From Alphaproteobacteria bacterium 46_93_T64 (lineage in GTDB: Bacteria; Pseudomonadota; Alphaproteobacteria; Sneathiellales; Sneathiellaceae): DNA of 64,000 bases. The DNA lies in NCBI GenBank assembly GCA_002163135.1, contig MAAN01000027.1:62001-126000 (forward strand), in the 5' to 3' direction. Below, piece after piece: positions 40,848 to 49,295 of the stretch. The position numbers were made by a program, and so were the translations under genes. Positions within the stretch are counted from its first letter, which is position 1. Every line of letters starts with the position of its first letter. The notes beneath the pieces are model-generated. The model saw nothing but the letters and a program-made list of their open reading frames with translations, was not told the DNA's origin and ran no database searches.

Positions 40848-42509
40848 TTAGACCCGACCCATATCAAACTTGCCCCGAACACCCGTTCCATAGCTCTGCA
40901 AGGCACCTTCAGCCCCAACAGCATTCGGACGTTGGAATATCCAGTTTTGCCATGCTGTTAGGCGTCCAAAGATCCGTGTTTCCATTGTCTCCGGTCCCGC
41001 AAATCGTAAATTTGCTTCCATACCAGTCATGGCATCTGGGGAAAATTTTGCACGCTCTTCAAAGAAAATGCGAATTTCATCATCCCAATCAATGTCATCA
41101 AAACAAAAGGTTACAAGACCTAGCTCATCCACTTCACCAGCTTCCAAGGGTTCGTTTTTACGTTTTGCAGCGGAAACAATTTTGTCTGGATCGCCCAAAA
41201 ATCGGGTCTGCAACCGAGACAGGTCATTTGACATCGGATAAAGCCCGAAGTTACCTTCATTCAACAATATGGAAGCCACTGGACGATCATCATCTTCGAA
41301 CTCGCCTTCTGCCATGTAGCTACGATCTACTGAAAATAGAAGCTCAGCCAGAACACCTGCGAAACAGGACCCCGGCTCCACGAGGGCCACAAGTGAGCGC
41401 GATGTCATATCAACACGCTTGAGAACCCTTTTCCAGAATTTCAGGATCTCGTTCGCCAACCAATGATCTTTGTTATCGATCAGGAATTTTTCATGTGCCG
41501 AAACTAATTCATTGCTCCCTTGGGTACCAAAAACAATAACGCCAACCTCAAGCTCATTCAAACGCAGGTTCAAGATTGCGTCATTAAGCTCACGGGCACA
41601 GCGCAACATCCAGCTTTCAGCCCCATCACGTTCCAACTGTTCGGTTGTTTTAGGGGCAGCATCTGCTGGACCAGCGATATCAATACGCGCAATCCCTTTA
41701 TTTCGATCAATATCGACAGATACCGTGCTGTAGCGAATGTTACCACCCTCTTCGAATGTCCGGCTCAGAGGGGTAAGCTCTATTCCATTCGATGGCTTTC
41801 CGGTATCCAAGCTATCAGCAAATTCGCGTGCTCGTTCGCCTACAACGGCATCAAACTTGGCATTGGAGACAACCTCGTCGACAAGCCCCCATTCTTTGGC
41901 CCGTTGCCCCCGAACGCCTTCTTCGAGGGTACAAAAAACATCAGCCAAGTCTCGACGAACTTTCCGCTTATCCGTCACACGCGTAAGACCGCCAGTACCC
42001 GGTAATACGGCAAGCAAAGGGACTTCAGGAAGGGAAACACTGCTAGAGCCATCATCTGTCAACAGAATGTAGTTAGTGGCAAGCGCCAACTCATATCCAC
42101 CGCCGGCGCAGGAGCCTTTTACAGCGCTCATATAAAGCTGCCCAGAATCTTCTGAAGCAGCTTCAAAAGTATTGCGAGTTTCGTTGGTAAATTTACAAAA
42201 ATTCACTTTCAGCGCATGACTAGATCTGCCAAGCATCCTAATATTTGCGCCCGCACAGAACACTTTATCCTTCGCGGATCGCATAACAACGACCTTAATT
42301 TCCGGATGTTCAAAACGCATACGCTGAACAATATCAGCCAGTTCGATATCTACGCCAAGATCATAGGAGTTCAGCTTTAACTCATAGCCATCAAACAGAC
42401 CCCCGTTTTCATCTACATCCATGTAGAGACTGGCGATGTCATTGTTATATTCAATGCGCCAATGGCGGTATGAATTAGGATCTACTTGAAAATCAATGCG
42501 CTCGCCCAC
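40848..42509 (-). CDS. boxC: Benzoyl-CoA-dihydrodiol lyase (2,3-epoxybenzoyl-CoA dihydrolase)
   Basis: Hydrolytically opens the 2,3-epoxide of benzoyl-CoA and cleaves the ring to 3,4-didehydroadipyl-CoA semialdehyde plus formate. The product (553 residues from the chosen start) is a double crotonase fold. Features are DPNSYRHWRIEYNNDIASLYM, VVMRSAKDKVFCAGANI with oxyanion-type CAGANIRMLG, GSCAGGGYELALATNYILL and LLAVLPGTGGLTRVTDKR. I prefer GTG 42509: AGGGAGG lies 6 nt upstream, whereas the tracked ATG 42533 has no ribosome-binding site and would place that motif inside the gene. It follows a TGCA-rich promoter. Confidence 0.94.
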   Translation of the reverse strand: MGERIDFQVDPNSYRHWRIEYNNDIASLYMDVDENGGLFDGYELKLNSYDLGVDIELADIVQRMRFEHPEIKVVVMRSAKDKVFCAGANIRMLGRSSHALKVNFCKFTNETRNTFEAASEDSGQLYMSAVKGSCAGGGYELALATNYILLTDDGSSSVSLPEVPLLAVLPGTGGLTRVTDKRKVRRDLADVFCTLEEGVRGQRAKEWGLVDEVVSNAKFDAVVGERAREFADSLDTGKPSNGIELTPLSRTFEEGGNIRYSTVSVDIDRNKGIARIDIAGPADAAPKTTEQLERDGAESWMLRCARELNDAILNLRLNELEVGVIVFGTQGSNELVSAHEKFLIDNKDHWLANEILKFWKRVLKRVDMTSRSLVALVEPGSCFAGVLAELLFSVDRSYMAEGEFEDDDRPVASILLNEGNFGLYPMSNDLSRLQTRFLGDPDKIVSAAKRKNEPLEAGEVDELGLVTFCFDDIDWDDEIRIFFEERAKFSPDAMTGMEANLRFAGPETMETRIFGRLTAWQNWIFQRPNAVGAEGALQSYGTGVRGKFDMGRV

Positions 42510-42545
42510 AACGAACCTCCCTACATATTCCATATGTCAACATCA

Positions 42546-42609
42546 TGCATTTTAATGCAATAATTATCATAGTATTTTTATATAATGCAATATAATGCAA
42601 TATTATGCA
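42546..42609 (-). promoter_or_regulatory. boxC promoter with five 10-bp-phased TGCA operators
   Basis: TGCA occurs at 42546, 42556, 42586, 42596 and 42606, all in steps of 10 or 30 bp, so all lie on one DNA face. On the minus strand a promoter can be read between them: TTGCAT (42590-42585), 16-nt spacer, GATAAT (42568-42563). Three TGCA words overlap or lie upstream of the -35, and two lie around the start point. BzdR-type regulators are known to bind TGCA repeats, so this is the likely BoxR operator. The last TGCA overlaps the end of the hydrolase gene. Confidence 0.8.
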
Positions 42610-43391
42610 TAATTCTTAAAAAAGCAACTTAATAAGGGGATTAGCCTGTCAGGATATTCCAAATGCGGGGAATGACCGCATTTATCAAACACTTCAATCT
42701 GCAGCGGTGAATTGATTTCAACCTGTAACGTCTCCATTTGCTTTAGCGTTCCATATTCATCTTCTCGCCCCTGCACGGCGAGTACAGGAACTCTAATATT
42801 TGAAATGAAATCTTCAATATTCCAGTGAGCAAATTCTGGATCTAACCAGCTGTCACACCACCCTCTAAAAGCGCCATCTACATCGGCGTGATACTTAGAC
42901 AATTTCTGCCGAAGATCACTACGTTCATATTTATCACTGACTTTTCTTATTGCTGCAGTGCTTATGGGTTCTGAAAAAAAGTGTGGCGCAATAAGAGATA
43001 TGGCTTTTAATCTGTCATCCTGATGACACGCTGCATATATAGCTGCAATAGACCCACCATCACTATGTCCCAGCAAAAACCCTGACTTAAGTCCAATTTC
43101 GTCAAGCACCATCGGCAGCACCTGTTCACCTTCAACATTCATATAACTAAGAGGTCTTGGAAGTTTTATAGGGTCAGAACGACCGTATCCTTGGCGGGAA
43201 TACACGAACACACCAAACCCGGTTTCTGCAGCAAGTTTTTCTGGAAAATCGCGCCAAAGCTCAACCGAGCCAAGCCCCTCATGCAGCAAAACAATTGTAT
43301 CAGTATCCGCAGGAGAAGGTCCTAAGCACTTTCCTTCTAACTGAACACCATCAACACAAAATGATACATACTCACCTGAGCACCACTCCAT
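42603..43391 (-). CDS. Alpha/beta hydrolase in the box cluster
   Basis: A 262-residue α/β-hydrolase of unknown substrate. It shows the oxyanion region IVLLHEGLGSVELWRDFP, the nucleophile elbow LLGHSDGGSIAAIYA (Ser), a probable acid in VPVLAVQGREDEYGT and the catalytic His in FDKCGHSPHLEYPD. Its place between bclA and boxC suggests a role in benzoate catabolism, for example hydrolysis of a dead-end CoA thioester, a benzoate ester or a lactone intermediate. The ATG at 43391 lies 12 nt after the bclA stop, so the two are co-transcribed. Confidence 0.85.
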   Translation of the reverse strand: MEWCSGEYVSFCVDGVQLEGKCLGPSPADTDTIVLLHEGLGSVELWRDFPEKLAAETGFGVFVYSRQGYGRSDPIKLPRPLSYMNVEGEQVLPMVLDEIGLKSGFLLGHSDGGSIAAIYAACHQDDRLKAISLIAPHFFSEPISTAAIRKVSDKYERSDLRQKLSKYHADVDGAFRGWCDSWLDPEFAHWNIEDFISNIRVPVLAVQGREDEYGTLKQMETLQVEINSPLQIEVFDKCGHSPHLEYPDRLIPLLSCFFKNYA

Positions 43392-43403
43392 AAGTTCTGG
43401 GCC

Positions 43404-44939
43404 TTATCGCAGCTTGAAACGTTGTATTTTTCCTGTCGCTGTTTTAGGGAGATCTTCAACCACCTCAATCCAACGAGGATACTTCCACTTTCCGACAGCG
43501 TTTTTTACGTGTTCTTTCAAGATTTCCTCTAAGCCAACAACGCCGTTTCCGTCTTTCAAGACAACATATGCTTTAGGCTTGTCGAGACCGTTTTCATCAG
43601 CCGCTGCAACCACCGCGGCCTCTAATACTTCTGGATATGTGACAAGCGCCTGTTCAATTTCAAACGGGGATACCCATATGCCGCTGACTTTGAACATGTC
43701 ATCTGTTCGGCCACAATAAACTAGCCGACCATCCGCTTGTTTTTCGTACTTGTCACCAGTACGCGTCCATTGTCCTTCAAACGTAGCGCGACTTTTATCT
43801 CGTTGGTTCCAATAGGCATCTGCTGCTGATGGACCATTGACCAATAATTCCCCGATCTCACCTGCAGAAACTTCTGCACCGTGATCGTCCACAAGGCGCA
43901 ATTCATAGCCCGGCACCGCCGTTCCTGAAGTTCCATAGACAACGTCGCCAGGACTGTTTGACAGGAAAATATGAAGCATTTCTGTAGACCCCACGCCGTC
44001 CAAAATATCCACGCCGGTAATTTTTTGCCAACCTTTGCCTACTTCTGCGGGCAACGCTTCCCCTGCTGAAATTGATCGGCGCAACTGACCGAAGCCTTCA
44101 GGGACTCCCTCTGCCATAGCAGCAACCAAGGCCGCATATAACGTGGGAACGCCGCAAAATATCGTCGGTTCTGCAGATTTCATCACCTCAAAAATGCTGT
44201 CCGGTGTTGGCCTCCCGGGATACAAGATCGTCGTAGCCCCAACAGACAGAGGAAACGTCATCCCATTCCCAAGACCATAGGCAAAGAACAGTTTTGCTGC
44301 TGAGAAAATAATATCGTTTTCGTCAATTCCAAGTACTTGCCAGCCATATGTATCGGAAGTCGCCTTTAAACTGCTGTGAACATGCATGACGCCCTTGGGT
44401 CGCCCGGTTGATCCTGAAGAATAGAGCCAGAATGCGCATTCATCCTCAGACGCTTGTACGGTATCACGAGGTTTACAGCCCTTTAGAGTTGATCCGAAAT
44501 CGAAATACGGGGCAACCACGTCCTTGCCAATGACAAACACTGCACGAAGGTCTGCCGCATCTTTTAAGATTGGCTCAACGACTGGCAACAATTCTTCGGA
44601 AATGAAAAGTGCCTTGGCACGAGAATCCTGTAATATCGCGCCATATAACTCAGAAGATAAAAGCGCATTTACCGGAACCGGGATAACACCAGCCTTGATC
44701 GCTCCCCAAAAGATTACCGGAAATTCAATGCTGTCGAGTGTGATCATAGCGATACGATCTTCTCTGTGAACGCCACTTTGCTCTAACAGCTCTGCCATTT
44801 GAGCTGAACGCTCTTCAAGTTGAGCATATGTCAGTGACCTGCCATCTTCACCCGCTTCAATAAAAGCTGGCTTATGAGCTCGGTTATGTTCCGCGTGACG
44901 ATCTACAAAGTAAAGTGCAGCATTTCCATTATCTTCCAT
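43404..44939 (-). CDS. bclA: Benzoate-CoA ligase
   Basis: Activates benzoate with ATP and CoA to benzoyl-CoA, the entry step of the box pathway. The 511-residue AMP-forming ligase has the P-loop-like motif FWLYSSGSTGRPKGVMH, VDILDGVGSTEMLHIFLSN, the hinge region WTRTGDKYEKQADGRLVYCGR-type segment, DMFKVSGIWVSP and the catalytic Lys in LPKTATGKIQRFKLR. I use ATG 44939 with GGGAGA 8 nt upstream; the tracked start at 44984 is TTG. A related aryl-CoA ligase is possible, but boxBC next to it favour benzoate. Confidence 0.93.
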   Translation of the reverse strand: MEDNGNAALYFVDRHAEHNRAHKPAFIEAGEDGRSLTYAQLEERSAQMAELLEQSGVHREDRIAMITLDSIEFPVIFWGAIKAGVIPVPVNALLSSELYGAILQDSRAKALFISEELLPVVEPILKDAADLRAVFVIGKDVVAPYFDFGSTLKGCKPRDTVQASEDECAFWLYSSGSTGRPKGVMHVHSSLKATSDTYGWQVLGIDENDIIFSAAKLFFAYGLGNGMTFPLSVGATTILYPGRPTPDSIFEVMKSAEPTIFCGVPTLYAALVAAMAEGVPEGFGQLRRSISAGEALPAEVGKGWQKITGVDILDGVGSTEMLHIFLSNSPGDVVYGTSGTAVPGYELRLVDDHGAEVSAGEIGELLVNGPSAADAYWNQRDKSRATFEGQWTRTGDKYEKQADGRLVYCGRTDDMFKVSGIWVSPFEIEQALVTYPEVLEAAVVAAADENGLDKPKAYVVLKDGNGVVGLEEILKEHVKNAVGKWKYPRWIEVVEDLPKTATGKIQRFKLR

Positions 44940-45048
44940 CAGCCCATTCTCCCTCAGACGAATTCGCCTGCAGGCTTTTCTCAAGCTCCTTAAGGCGTTC
45001 TTAAAACGAGCTTATATGAGATGTGATAAAGATTAAAGCCTTCAATTG

Positions 45049-45062
45049 TGCAATATAATGCC
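45049..45062 (-). promoter_or_regulatory. Probable BoxR operator upstream of bclA
   Basis: TGCAATATAATGCC lies about 110 nt before bclA. Its first 13 bases are identical to the 42586-42598 segment of the boxC operator. On the minus strand the TTGCAC within it could be a -35 (TTTATC 17 nt on is a weak -10). This suggests the same regulator controls both halves of the cluster. Confidence 0.6.
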
Positions 45063-45091
45063 TATTTTTAAATTTTGTATAAAATTTCGGC

Positions 45092-45122
45092 AAAAAAATA
45101 GCCCCACTGTTAAGTGGAGCCA
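45092..45122 (-). terminator. Intrinsic terminator after lolD
   Basis: On the minus strand GCTCCACT-TAAC-AGTGGGGC (one G·U pair) is followed by TATTTTTTT, about 33 nt past the lolD stop. It isolates the upstream proS-lolC-lolD transcript from the box cluster. Confidence 0.92.
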
Positions 45123-45152
45123 TATCTATTACCGTTATAGTTCTTGTTTAAG

Positions 45153-45833
45153 CTATATTTCGATCACTTGACGATCATGAACTCGCATAACACGATCCAT
45201 ACGAGACGCAAGTTCTGTATTATGGGTTGCCACAACTGCGGCAACATTTCGGCTTTTAAGCAGCTCTACAAAATTGGTGAACACGATCTCTGCAGTTTGT
45301 TCGTCCAAATTACCTGTCGGTTCGTCCGCTAACAGCAATGAGGGCTTGTTGGCAAGAGCTCGCGCGATTGCTACACGCTGTTGTTCACCGCCAGACAGCT
45401 TAGCTGGCCGGTGCGTCAACCTATGGTCTAGATGCATCATACCAAGTAACTCGGCCGCATTTTCCTGTGCTTTTATTTTTGATACTCCGGAAATTAAATT
45501 CGGCATCATTACGTTTTCCAAAGCGGAAAACTCTGGAAGCAAATGGTGGAATTGGTAAACAAACCCAATTTCATCGCGGCGCATCTCAGTTCGTTTTTTG
45601 TCATTGGCAGCACTACAATCTACCCCACCAACAATGACCTTACCGTCACTTGGCGGCTCCAATAGTCCCGCGATTTGCAGCAATGTAGATTTACCAGAAC
45701 CGGATTGACCTAACAGAGCAACAATTTCACCTGCCTGAATGTTCAAATTCACACCCGATAGAATCTCTAGTTTTTCATTGCCTTGAGTGAAAACCCTACT
45801 AACATTTTCAAGCTGTAAAATAGGATTACTCAT
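45153..45833 (-). CDS. lolD: Lipoprotein-releasing system ATP-binding protein LolD
   Basis: ATPase of the LolCDE transporter that releases outer-membrane lipoproteins from the inner membrane. The 226-residue ABC protein has Walker A VALLGQSGSGKSTLL, the Q-loop YQFHHLLPEFSALENV, the signature LSGGEQQRVAIARAL, Walker B SLLLADEPTGNLDE and the switch His in VVATHNTEL. I use ATG 45833 (MSNPILQLENVS), overlapping the lolC stop by 8 nt; the longer tracked start lies inside lolC. It ends before a strong terminator. Confidence 0.96.
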   Translation of the reverse strand: MSNPILQLENVSRVFTQGNEKLEILSGVNLNIQAGEIVALLGQSGSGKSTLLQIAGLLEPPSDGKVIVGGVDCSAANDKKRTEMRRDEIGFVYQFHHLLPEFSALENVMMPNLISGVSKIKAQENAAELLGMMHLDHRLTHRPAKLSGGEQQRVAIARALANKPSLLLADEPTGNLDEQTAEIVFTNFVELLKSRNVAAVVATHNTELASRMDRVMRVHDRQVIEI

Positions 45834-47073
45834 AACGCAACGCCTCCACCGGATCGAGGCGTGCAGCACGCCATGACGGGTAAATTGTTGCCGCCAGCGA
45901 AATAAACAAAGCCATCAGAACAACGACCGCTACTTCCCCCGCATCCACTTTTGCTGGAAGGTGGGAAAGGAAATAAATCTCTGCCGAGAACAACTCAGCA
46001 CCTGTTAGTCCTTCAATCAAATTCTTGATCCGATCGATATTTGCACAAAACCCGATCCCAAGAATAAATCCGAAAAAAGTTCCAACTATGCCAACACTCG
46101 CCCCTGCGATAAAGAAGATGCGCATAATCATACCGCGCGTAGCACCCATAGTTCGCAAGATAGCAACATCTCGTCCCTTGTCTTTTACGAGCATAATCAA
46201 ACTGGAAACAATATTGAATGCCGCAACCAGAATGATCAATGTCAGGATTAAGAACATCACATTACGTTCGACCTCTAACGCATTGAAAAAGCTCGCTCTT
46301 GATTGCTGCCAGTCATAGATATAGGCGCGAATATTGACGGCATTTATTATTTCGCTTCGAATAGCCAATGCCCGATCGGGATCAGTTGCGAACACCTCTA
46401 GCGAGGTAATTCCTTTTCCGTGCTTGAAATATTTCTGTGCAGCAGTCAGTGACATATAAATATAACCGCTGTCATATTCATACATTCCGGTATTGAACAG
46501 CCCACCAACCTTATAGGTTTTAACCCGCGGAACTGTTCCAAAAACCGTTGATGTCCCTTTTGGCGATAAGATCTTTAACTTATCACCGGCACGGACCCCT
46601 AAGGAACGGGCAAGACGATAACCGATCAGAACGGTGTTCCCGCCCTCAAATCCATCAATGGAGCCTTCAACGATGTTTGAGGACAGAACAGAAAGGCTTT
46701 TAAGCTCATCCGGAGCCATCCCGCGTACCAATGCGCCACTTGCCTGCTTTCCAGCAGCAGCCATCACCTGACCTTCAATCAATGGCGAAACGCGCACGAC
46801 ATCTTTTACTGCTGCCAAACGCTTCATTACTGGCTCGTAATCAACGAGCAAGCCATTGTCAGGGGCTTTCACCTCATAGTGACCGTTCATACCAAGAATA
46901 CGGTCTAGAAGATCAGCGCGAAACCCGTTCATCACGGACATTACAATTATGAGCGTCGCAACTCCAAGCCCAATTCCCAAAAACGAGAAAAGCGCAATGA
47001 CGGAGATGAAACCTTCTTGTCTGCGTGCCCGCAAATAGCGGAACGCTAACGTCCATTCAAAACGGGAAAACAC
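45826..47073 (-). CDS. lolC: Lipoprotein-releasing system transmembrane protein LolC/LolE
   Basis: Membrane subunit of the lipoprotein release ABC transporter. The 415-residue protein has an N-terminal span after FEWTLAFRYLRARRQEGFIS, a large periplasmic domain (about residues 50-260), and three C-terminal spans with SLIMLVKDKGRDVAILRTMG and YPSWRAARLDPVEALRYE, the FtsX/LolC hallmarks. Alphaproteobacteria often have one LolC/E-type subunit acting as a homodimer, and no second copy is seen here. The start is GTG 47073, 5 nt past the proS stop. Confidence 0.94.
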   Translation of the reverse strand: MFSRFEWTLAFRYLRARRQEGFISVIALFSFLGIGLGVATLIIVMSVMNGFRADLLDRILGMNGHYEVKAPDNGLLVDYEPVMKRLAAVKDVVRVSPLIEGQVMAAAGKQASGALVRGMAPDELKSLSVLSSNIVEGSIDGFEGGNTVLIGYRLARSLGVRAGDKLKILSPKGTSTVFGTVPRVKTYKVGGLFNTGMYEYDSGYIYMSLTAAQKYFKHGKGITSLEVFATDPDRALAIRSEIINAVNIRAYIYDWQQSRASFFNALEVERNVMFLILTLIILVAAFNIVSSLIMLVKDKGRDVAILRTMGATRGMIMRIFFIAGASVGIVGTFFGFILGIGFCANIDRIKNLIEGLTGAELFSAEIYFLSHLPAKVDAGEVAVVVLMALFISLAATIYPSWRAARLDPVEALRYE

Positions 47074-47078
47074 CAGGT

Positions 47079-48392
47079 TCAGCCTATCAATTTTTCTAGG
47101 GCTGCTTCTGGAGAGAGTTCTTCTTTCTCACCACTTGCCCGGTTTTTAAATTCAACAACGCCGGATTTCAAACCGCGCGGTCCGATGGTTACCTGCCACG
47201 GAAGACCAATTAGGTCCATTTTGGCAAATTTTCCGCCGGCCCGATCTGATGTGTCATCATAAAGAACATCAACACCTGCCGCTTGCAATTTGTTATAAAA
47301 TTCATCGCAAGCTGCATCACATGCGTCATCCCCAGACTTAAGGTTGATCAAACCAACTTTAAAGGGGGCAACTTCTTCTGGCCAAATAATACCGTTGTCA
47401 TCGTGGCATGCTTCAATAATGCCACCAACCAAACGTGAGACGCCGATACCATAGGAGCCCATGGAGACATTCACGTCTTTGCCATCTGGCCCAGCAACAG
47501 ACGCTCCCATTTTCTCCGAGTATTTTTGCCCAAAGTGGAAAATGTGGCCAACTTCGATACCGCGGCGGGTAATCAGATCCCCTTCGCCAACGGTGCAATT
47601 TTCAGCATCGTGCATTTCATCTGCCGCTGCGTAATAGCTAGTCCATTCGTCAACGAGTGTTTGCAACTCTTCCGGTGAATGATCTTTCGCGTCCGGTGTC
47701 GGCAGGTTCAGGATGTCTTTATGATAAAAGACTTCACTCTCTCCCGTATCCGCCAGAATAATAAACTCATGGGACAAATCACCACCGATGGGTCCAGTAT
47801 CCGCGCGAAGTGGGATCGCTTGCAATCCAAGACGCGCATATGTTTTCAAATATGCTACAAACATACGGTTGTATGTTATTTTTGAATTTTCATAATCCAG
47901 ATCGAAAGAATAGGCATCCTTCATCAAAAACTCTCGCCCACGCATTACGCCAAATCGAGGGCGGACTTCGTCCCGGAATTTCCACTGTATATGATAAAGA
48001 TTTAGCGGAAGGTCTTTATAGCTTTTCACGTTAGAGCGGAAAATATCTGTAACCTGCTCTTCATTCGTTGGCCCGTACAGCATTGCACGACCATGGCGAT
48101 CTTCAATGCGAAGCATTTCCTTGCCATAATCGTCATAGCGATCAGACTCACGCCATAAATCAGCGGGCTGAATTGTCGGCATCAGAATTTCGAGAGCACC
48201 GGCTTTATTTTGCTCTTCACGAACTATTTTTTCGATATTCTTGAGAACCATATGCCCCAGTGGCAACCAGGAATAAATGCCTGCAGAAGATTGCTGGATC
48301 ATACCGGCACGTAGCATTAATCTATGGGAGGCAATCTGAGCTTCCTTAGGATCTTCTTTCAGGGTCGGCATAAAGAAACGGGAAAGACGCAT
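47079..48392 (-). CDS. proS: Prolyl-tRNA synthetase (short alphaproteobacterial type)
   Basis: Charges tRNA-Pro. The 437-residue class II synthetase has motif-type segments [66 protein letters not shown]-type motif 2, and [18 protein letters not shown] (motif 3), then the anticodon-binding domain. It lacks the roughly 180-residue editing insertion of E. coli ProS; this short form is normal in alphaproteobacteria, so it is not truncated. It lies in the conserved order with lolC-lolD. Confidence 0.97.
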   Translation of the reverse strand: MRLSRFFMPTLKEDPKEAQIASHRLMLRAGMIQQSSAGIYSWLPLGHMVLKNIEKIVREEQNKAGALEILMPTIQPADLWRESDRYDDYGKEMLRIEDRHGRAMLYGPTNEEQVTDIFRSNVKSYKDLPLNLYHIQWKFRDEVRPRFGVMRGREFLMKDAYSFDLDYENSKITYNRMFVAYLKTYARLGLQAIPLRADTGPIGGDLSHEFIILADTGESEVFYHKDILNLPTPDAKDHSPEELQTLVDEWTSYYAAADEMHDAENCTVGEGDLITRRGIEVGHIFHFGQKYSEKMGASVAGPDGKDVNVSMGSYGIGVSRLVGGIIEACHDDNGIIWPEEVAPFKVGLINLKSGDDACDAACDEFYNKLQAAGVDVLYDDTSDRAGGKFAKMDLIGLPWQVTIGPRGLKSGVVEFKNRASGEKEELSPEAALEKLIG

Positions 48393-48519
48393 GGAAACCT
48401 CGGTTAATTGATTATGCTTATGTACAAAATAATTTGAGCCCAGAATAAGGCATTTTGGAATTTTTTATAGGGATTTCGCCAGATTGCAAGACTTAACAGG
48501 CAATAAAGCTATAAGAACG

Positions 48520-48954
48520 CTATTTCCTGTATATTTCTTTGCACTTTTCTGAAATGGCGTGAAGTGCTGGGTCGGCAAGTTCCTGTCCGTTAAAGGTCAG
48601 CTTGCCGCTCCCCAGATTATATTCCAGCGTCCCGACATGAACTTCTGCGTTTTGCAGTTTTCTGCTTGGTGGATTGGCCAAAGAGAATAAATCGTGTAAA
48701 GGAAGAGACAAATCAATCGTTACACTCTCGGGCAACTGAAGTTGATTTTGATTTAAGTCGGCCGACGCGACAGCATTTCCGCGCACATCAACCCCACCTT
48801 TATAGGTTACATCCGCTTTAGCTATATGTTTTTCTATCCGTGCACAATTTTTCTCGCTCACTGTGAGTATCATCTCTTCAGCAGACGCAGTAGATGCCAA
48901 AGAAACTGACAAAAACACAGCGTAAGTCACAAAAAACCGCACTTTAGAACCCAT
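48520..48954 (-). CDS. Hypothetical periplasmic protein with signal peptide
   Basis: I do not recognise a characterised family. The 144-residue product has a clear signal peptide (residues 1-25, FFVTYAVFLSVSLASTASA, cleavage before EEM). A mature domain of about 119 residues follows, with two cysteines (CARIEKHIAKADVTYKGGVD and EKCKEIYRK) that could form a disulphide linking its ends, and a predicted β-rich middle (LQLPESVTIDLSLP, VHVGTLEYNLGSGKLTF). It starts directly after a 24-codon ORF (TAGATG) and precedes proS, so it is probably co-transcribed with DUF1467. An envelope role is an inference from export only. Confidence 0.8.
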   Translation of the reverse strand: MGSKVRFFVTYAVFLSVSLASTASAEEMILTVSEKNCARIEKHIAKADVTYKGGVDVRGNAVASADLNQNQLQLPESVTIDLSLPLHDLFSLANPPSRKLQNAEVHVGTLEYNLGSGKLTFNGQELADPALHAISEKCKEIYRK

Positions 48955-49029
48955 CTAAAATTGTTGACGTAGCTTATCAACTATAGAGCGCGCACCCTCA
49001 ACACTCAAATGATCATCAGCGAGACGCAT
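48955..49029 (-). CDS. Possible 24-residue coupled ORF between DUF1467 gene and the periplasmic protein gene
   Basis: On the minus strand the DUF1467 stop overlaps an ATG (TAATG), opening 24 codons (MRLADDHLSVEGARSIVDKL...) that stop in TAG immediately before the next gene's ATG (TAGATG). It exactly fills the gap. The segment DDHLSVEGAR resembles the C-terminal catalytic Asp-His block of SGNH-type esterases, so it may be a leftover of a decayed gene, or a translated peptide coupling DUF1467 to the downstream gene. It has no independent ribosome-binding site beyond AAGG. Confidence 0.4.
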   Translation of the reverse strand: MRLADDHLSVEGARSIVDKLRQQF

Positions 49030-49283
49030 TAACCTTGGATAATCGCCCTGAAATCAACGAGGTCATATTCGATGGTCGCGTAGAATATTCCGAACAAAAT
49101 TCCCGTTACAATGGTTGTTGCAAATAATTTCGTCCATATTGCTGGGTTAACCGGCGCACTTGCGACAGTACCCGGCTCTACTTCACCCTCTTCATCCTGG
49201 GTCCGTACACCCCATGGCAGCACCGTGAACAAAACGACAAACCAAGTGATAAAATAAACTACAAGACCCGTTAGAAACGTCAT
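49029..49283 (-). CDS. DUF1467 family small membrane protein
   Basis: An 84-residue protein with two membrane spans (about residues 4-24, GLVVYFITWFVVLFTVLPWG, and 52-70, LFATTIVTGILFGIFYA) joined by an acidic loop (RTQDEEGEVEPGTVAS). The WFVVLFTVLPWGVRTQ start is typical of DUF1467, a family found almost only in alphaproteobacteria, usually between mce and proS as here. Function is unknown. It begins 12 nt after the mce stop. Confidence 0.9.
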   Translation of the reverse strand: MTFLTGLVVYFITWFVVLFTVLPWGVRTQDEEGEVEPGTVASAPVNPAIWTKLFATTIVTGILFGIFYATIEYDLVDFRAIIQG

Positions 49284-49295
49284 ACTTTAAATCCT

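Noticed and set aside
47079-48392. ProS as a truncated or degenerate gene
   Set aside because: The missing editing insertion is the normal short form in alphaproteobacteria; all class II motifs are present.
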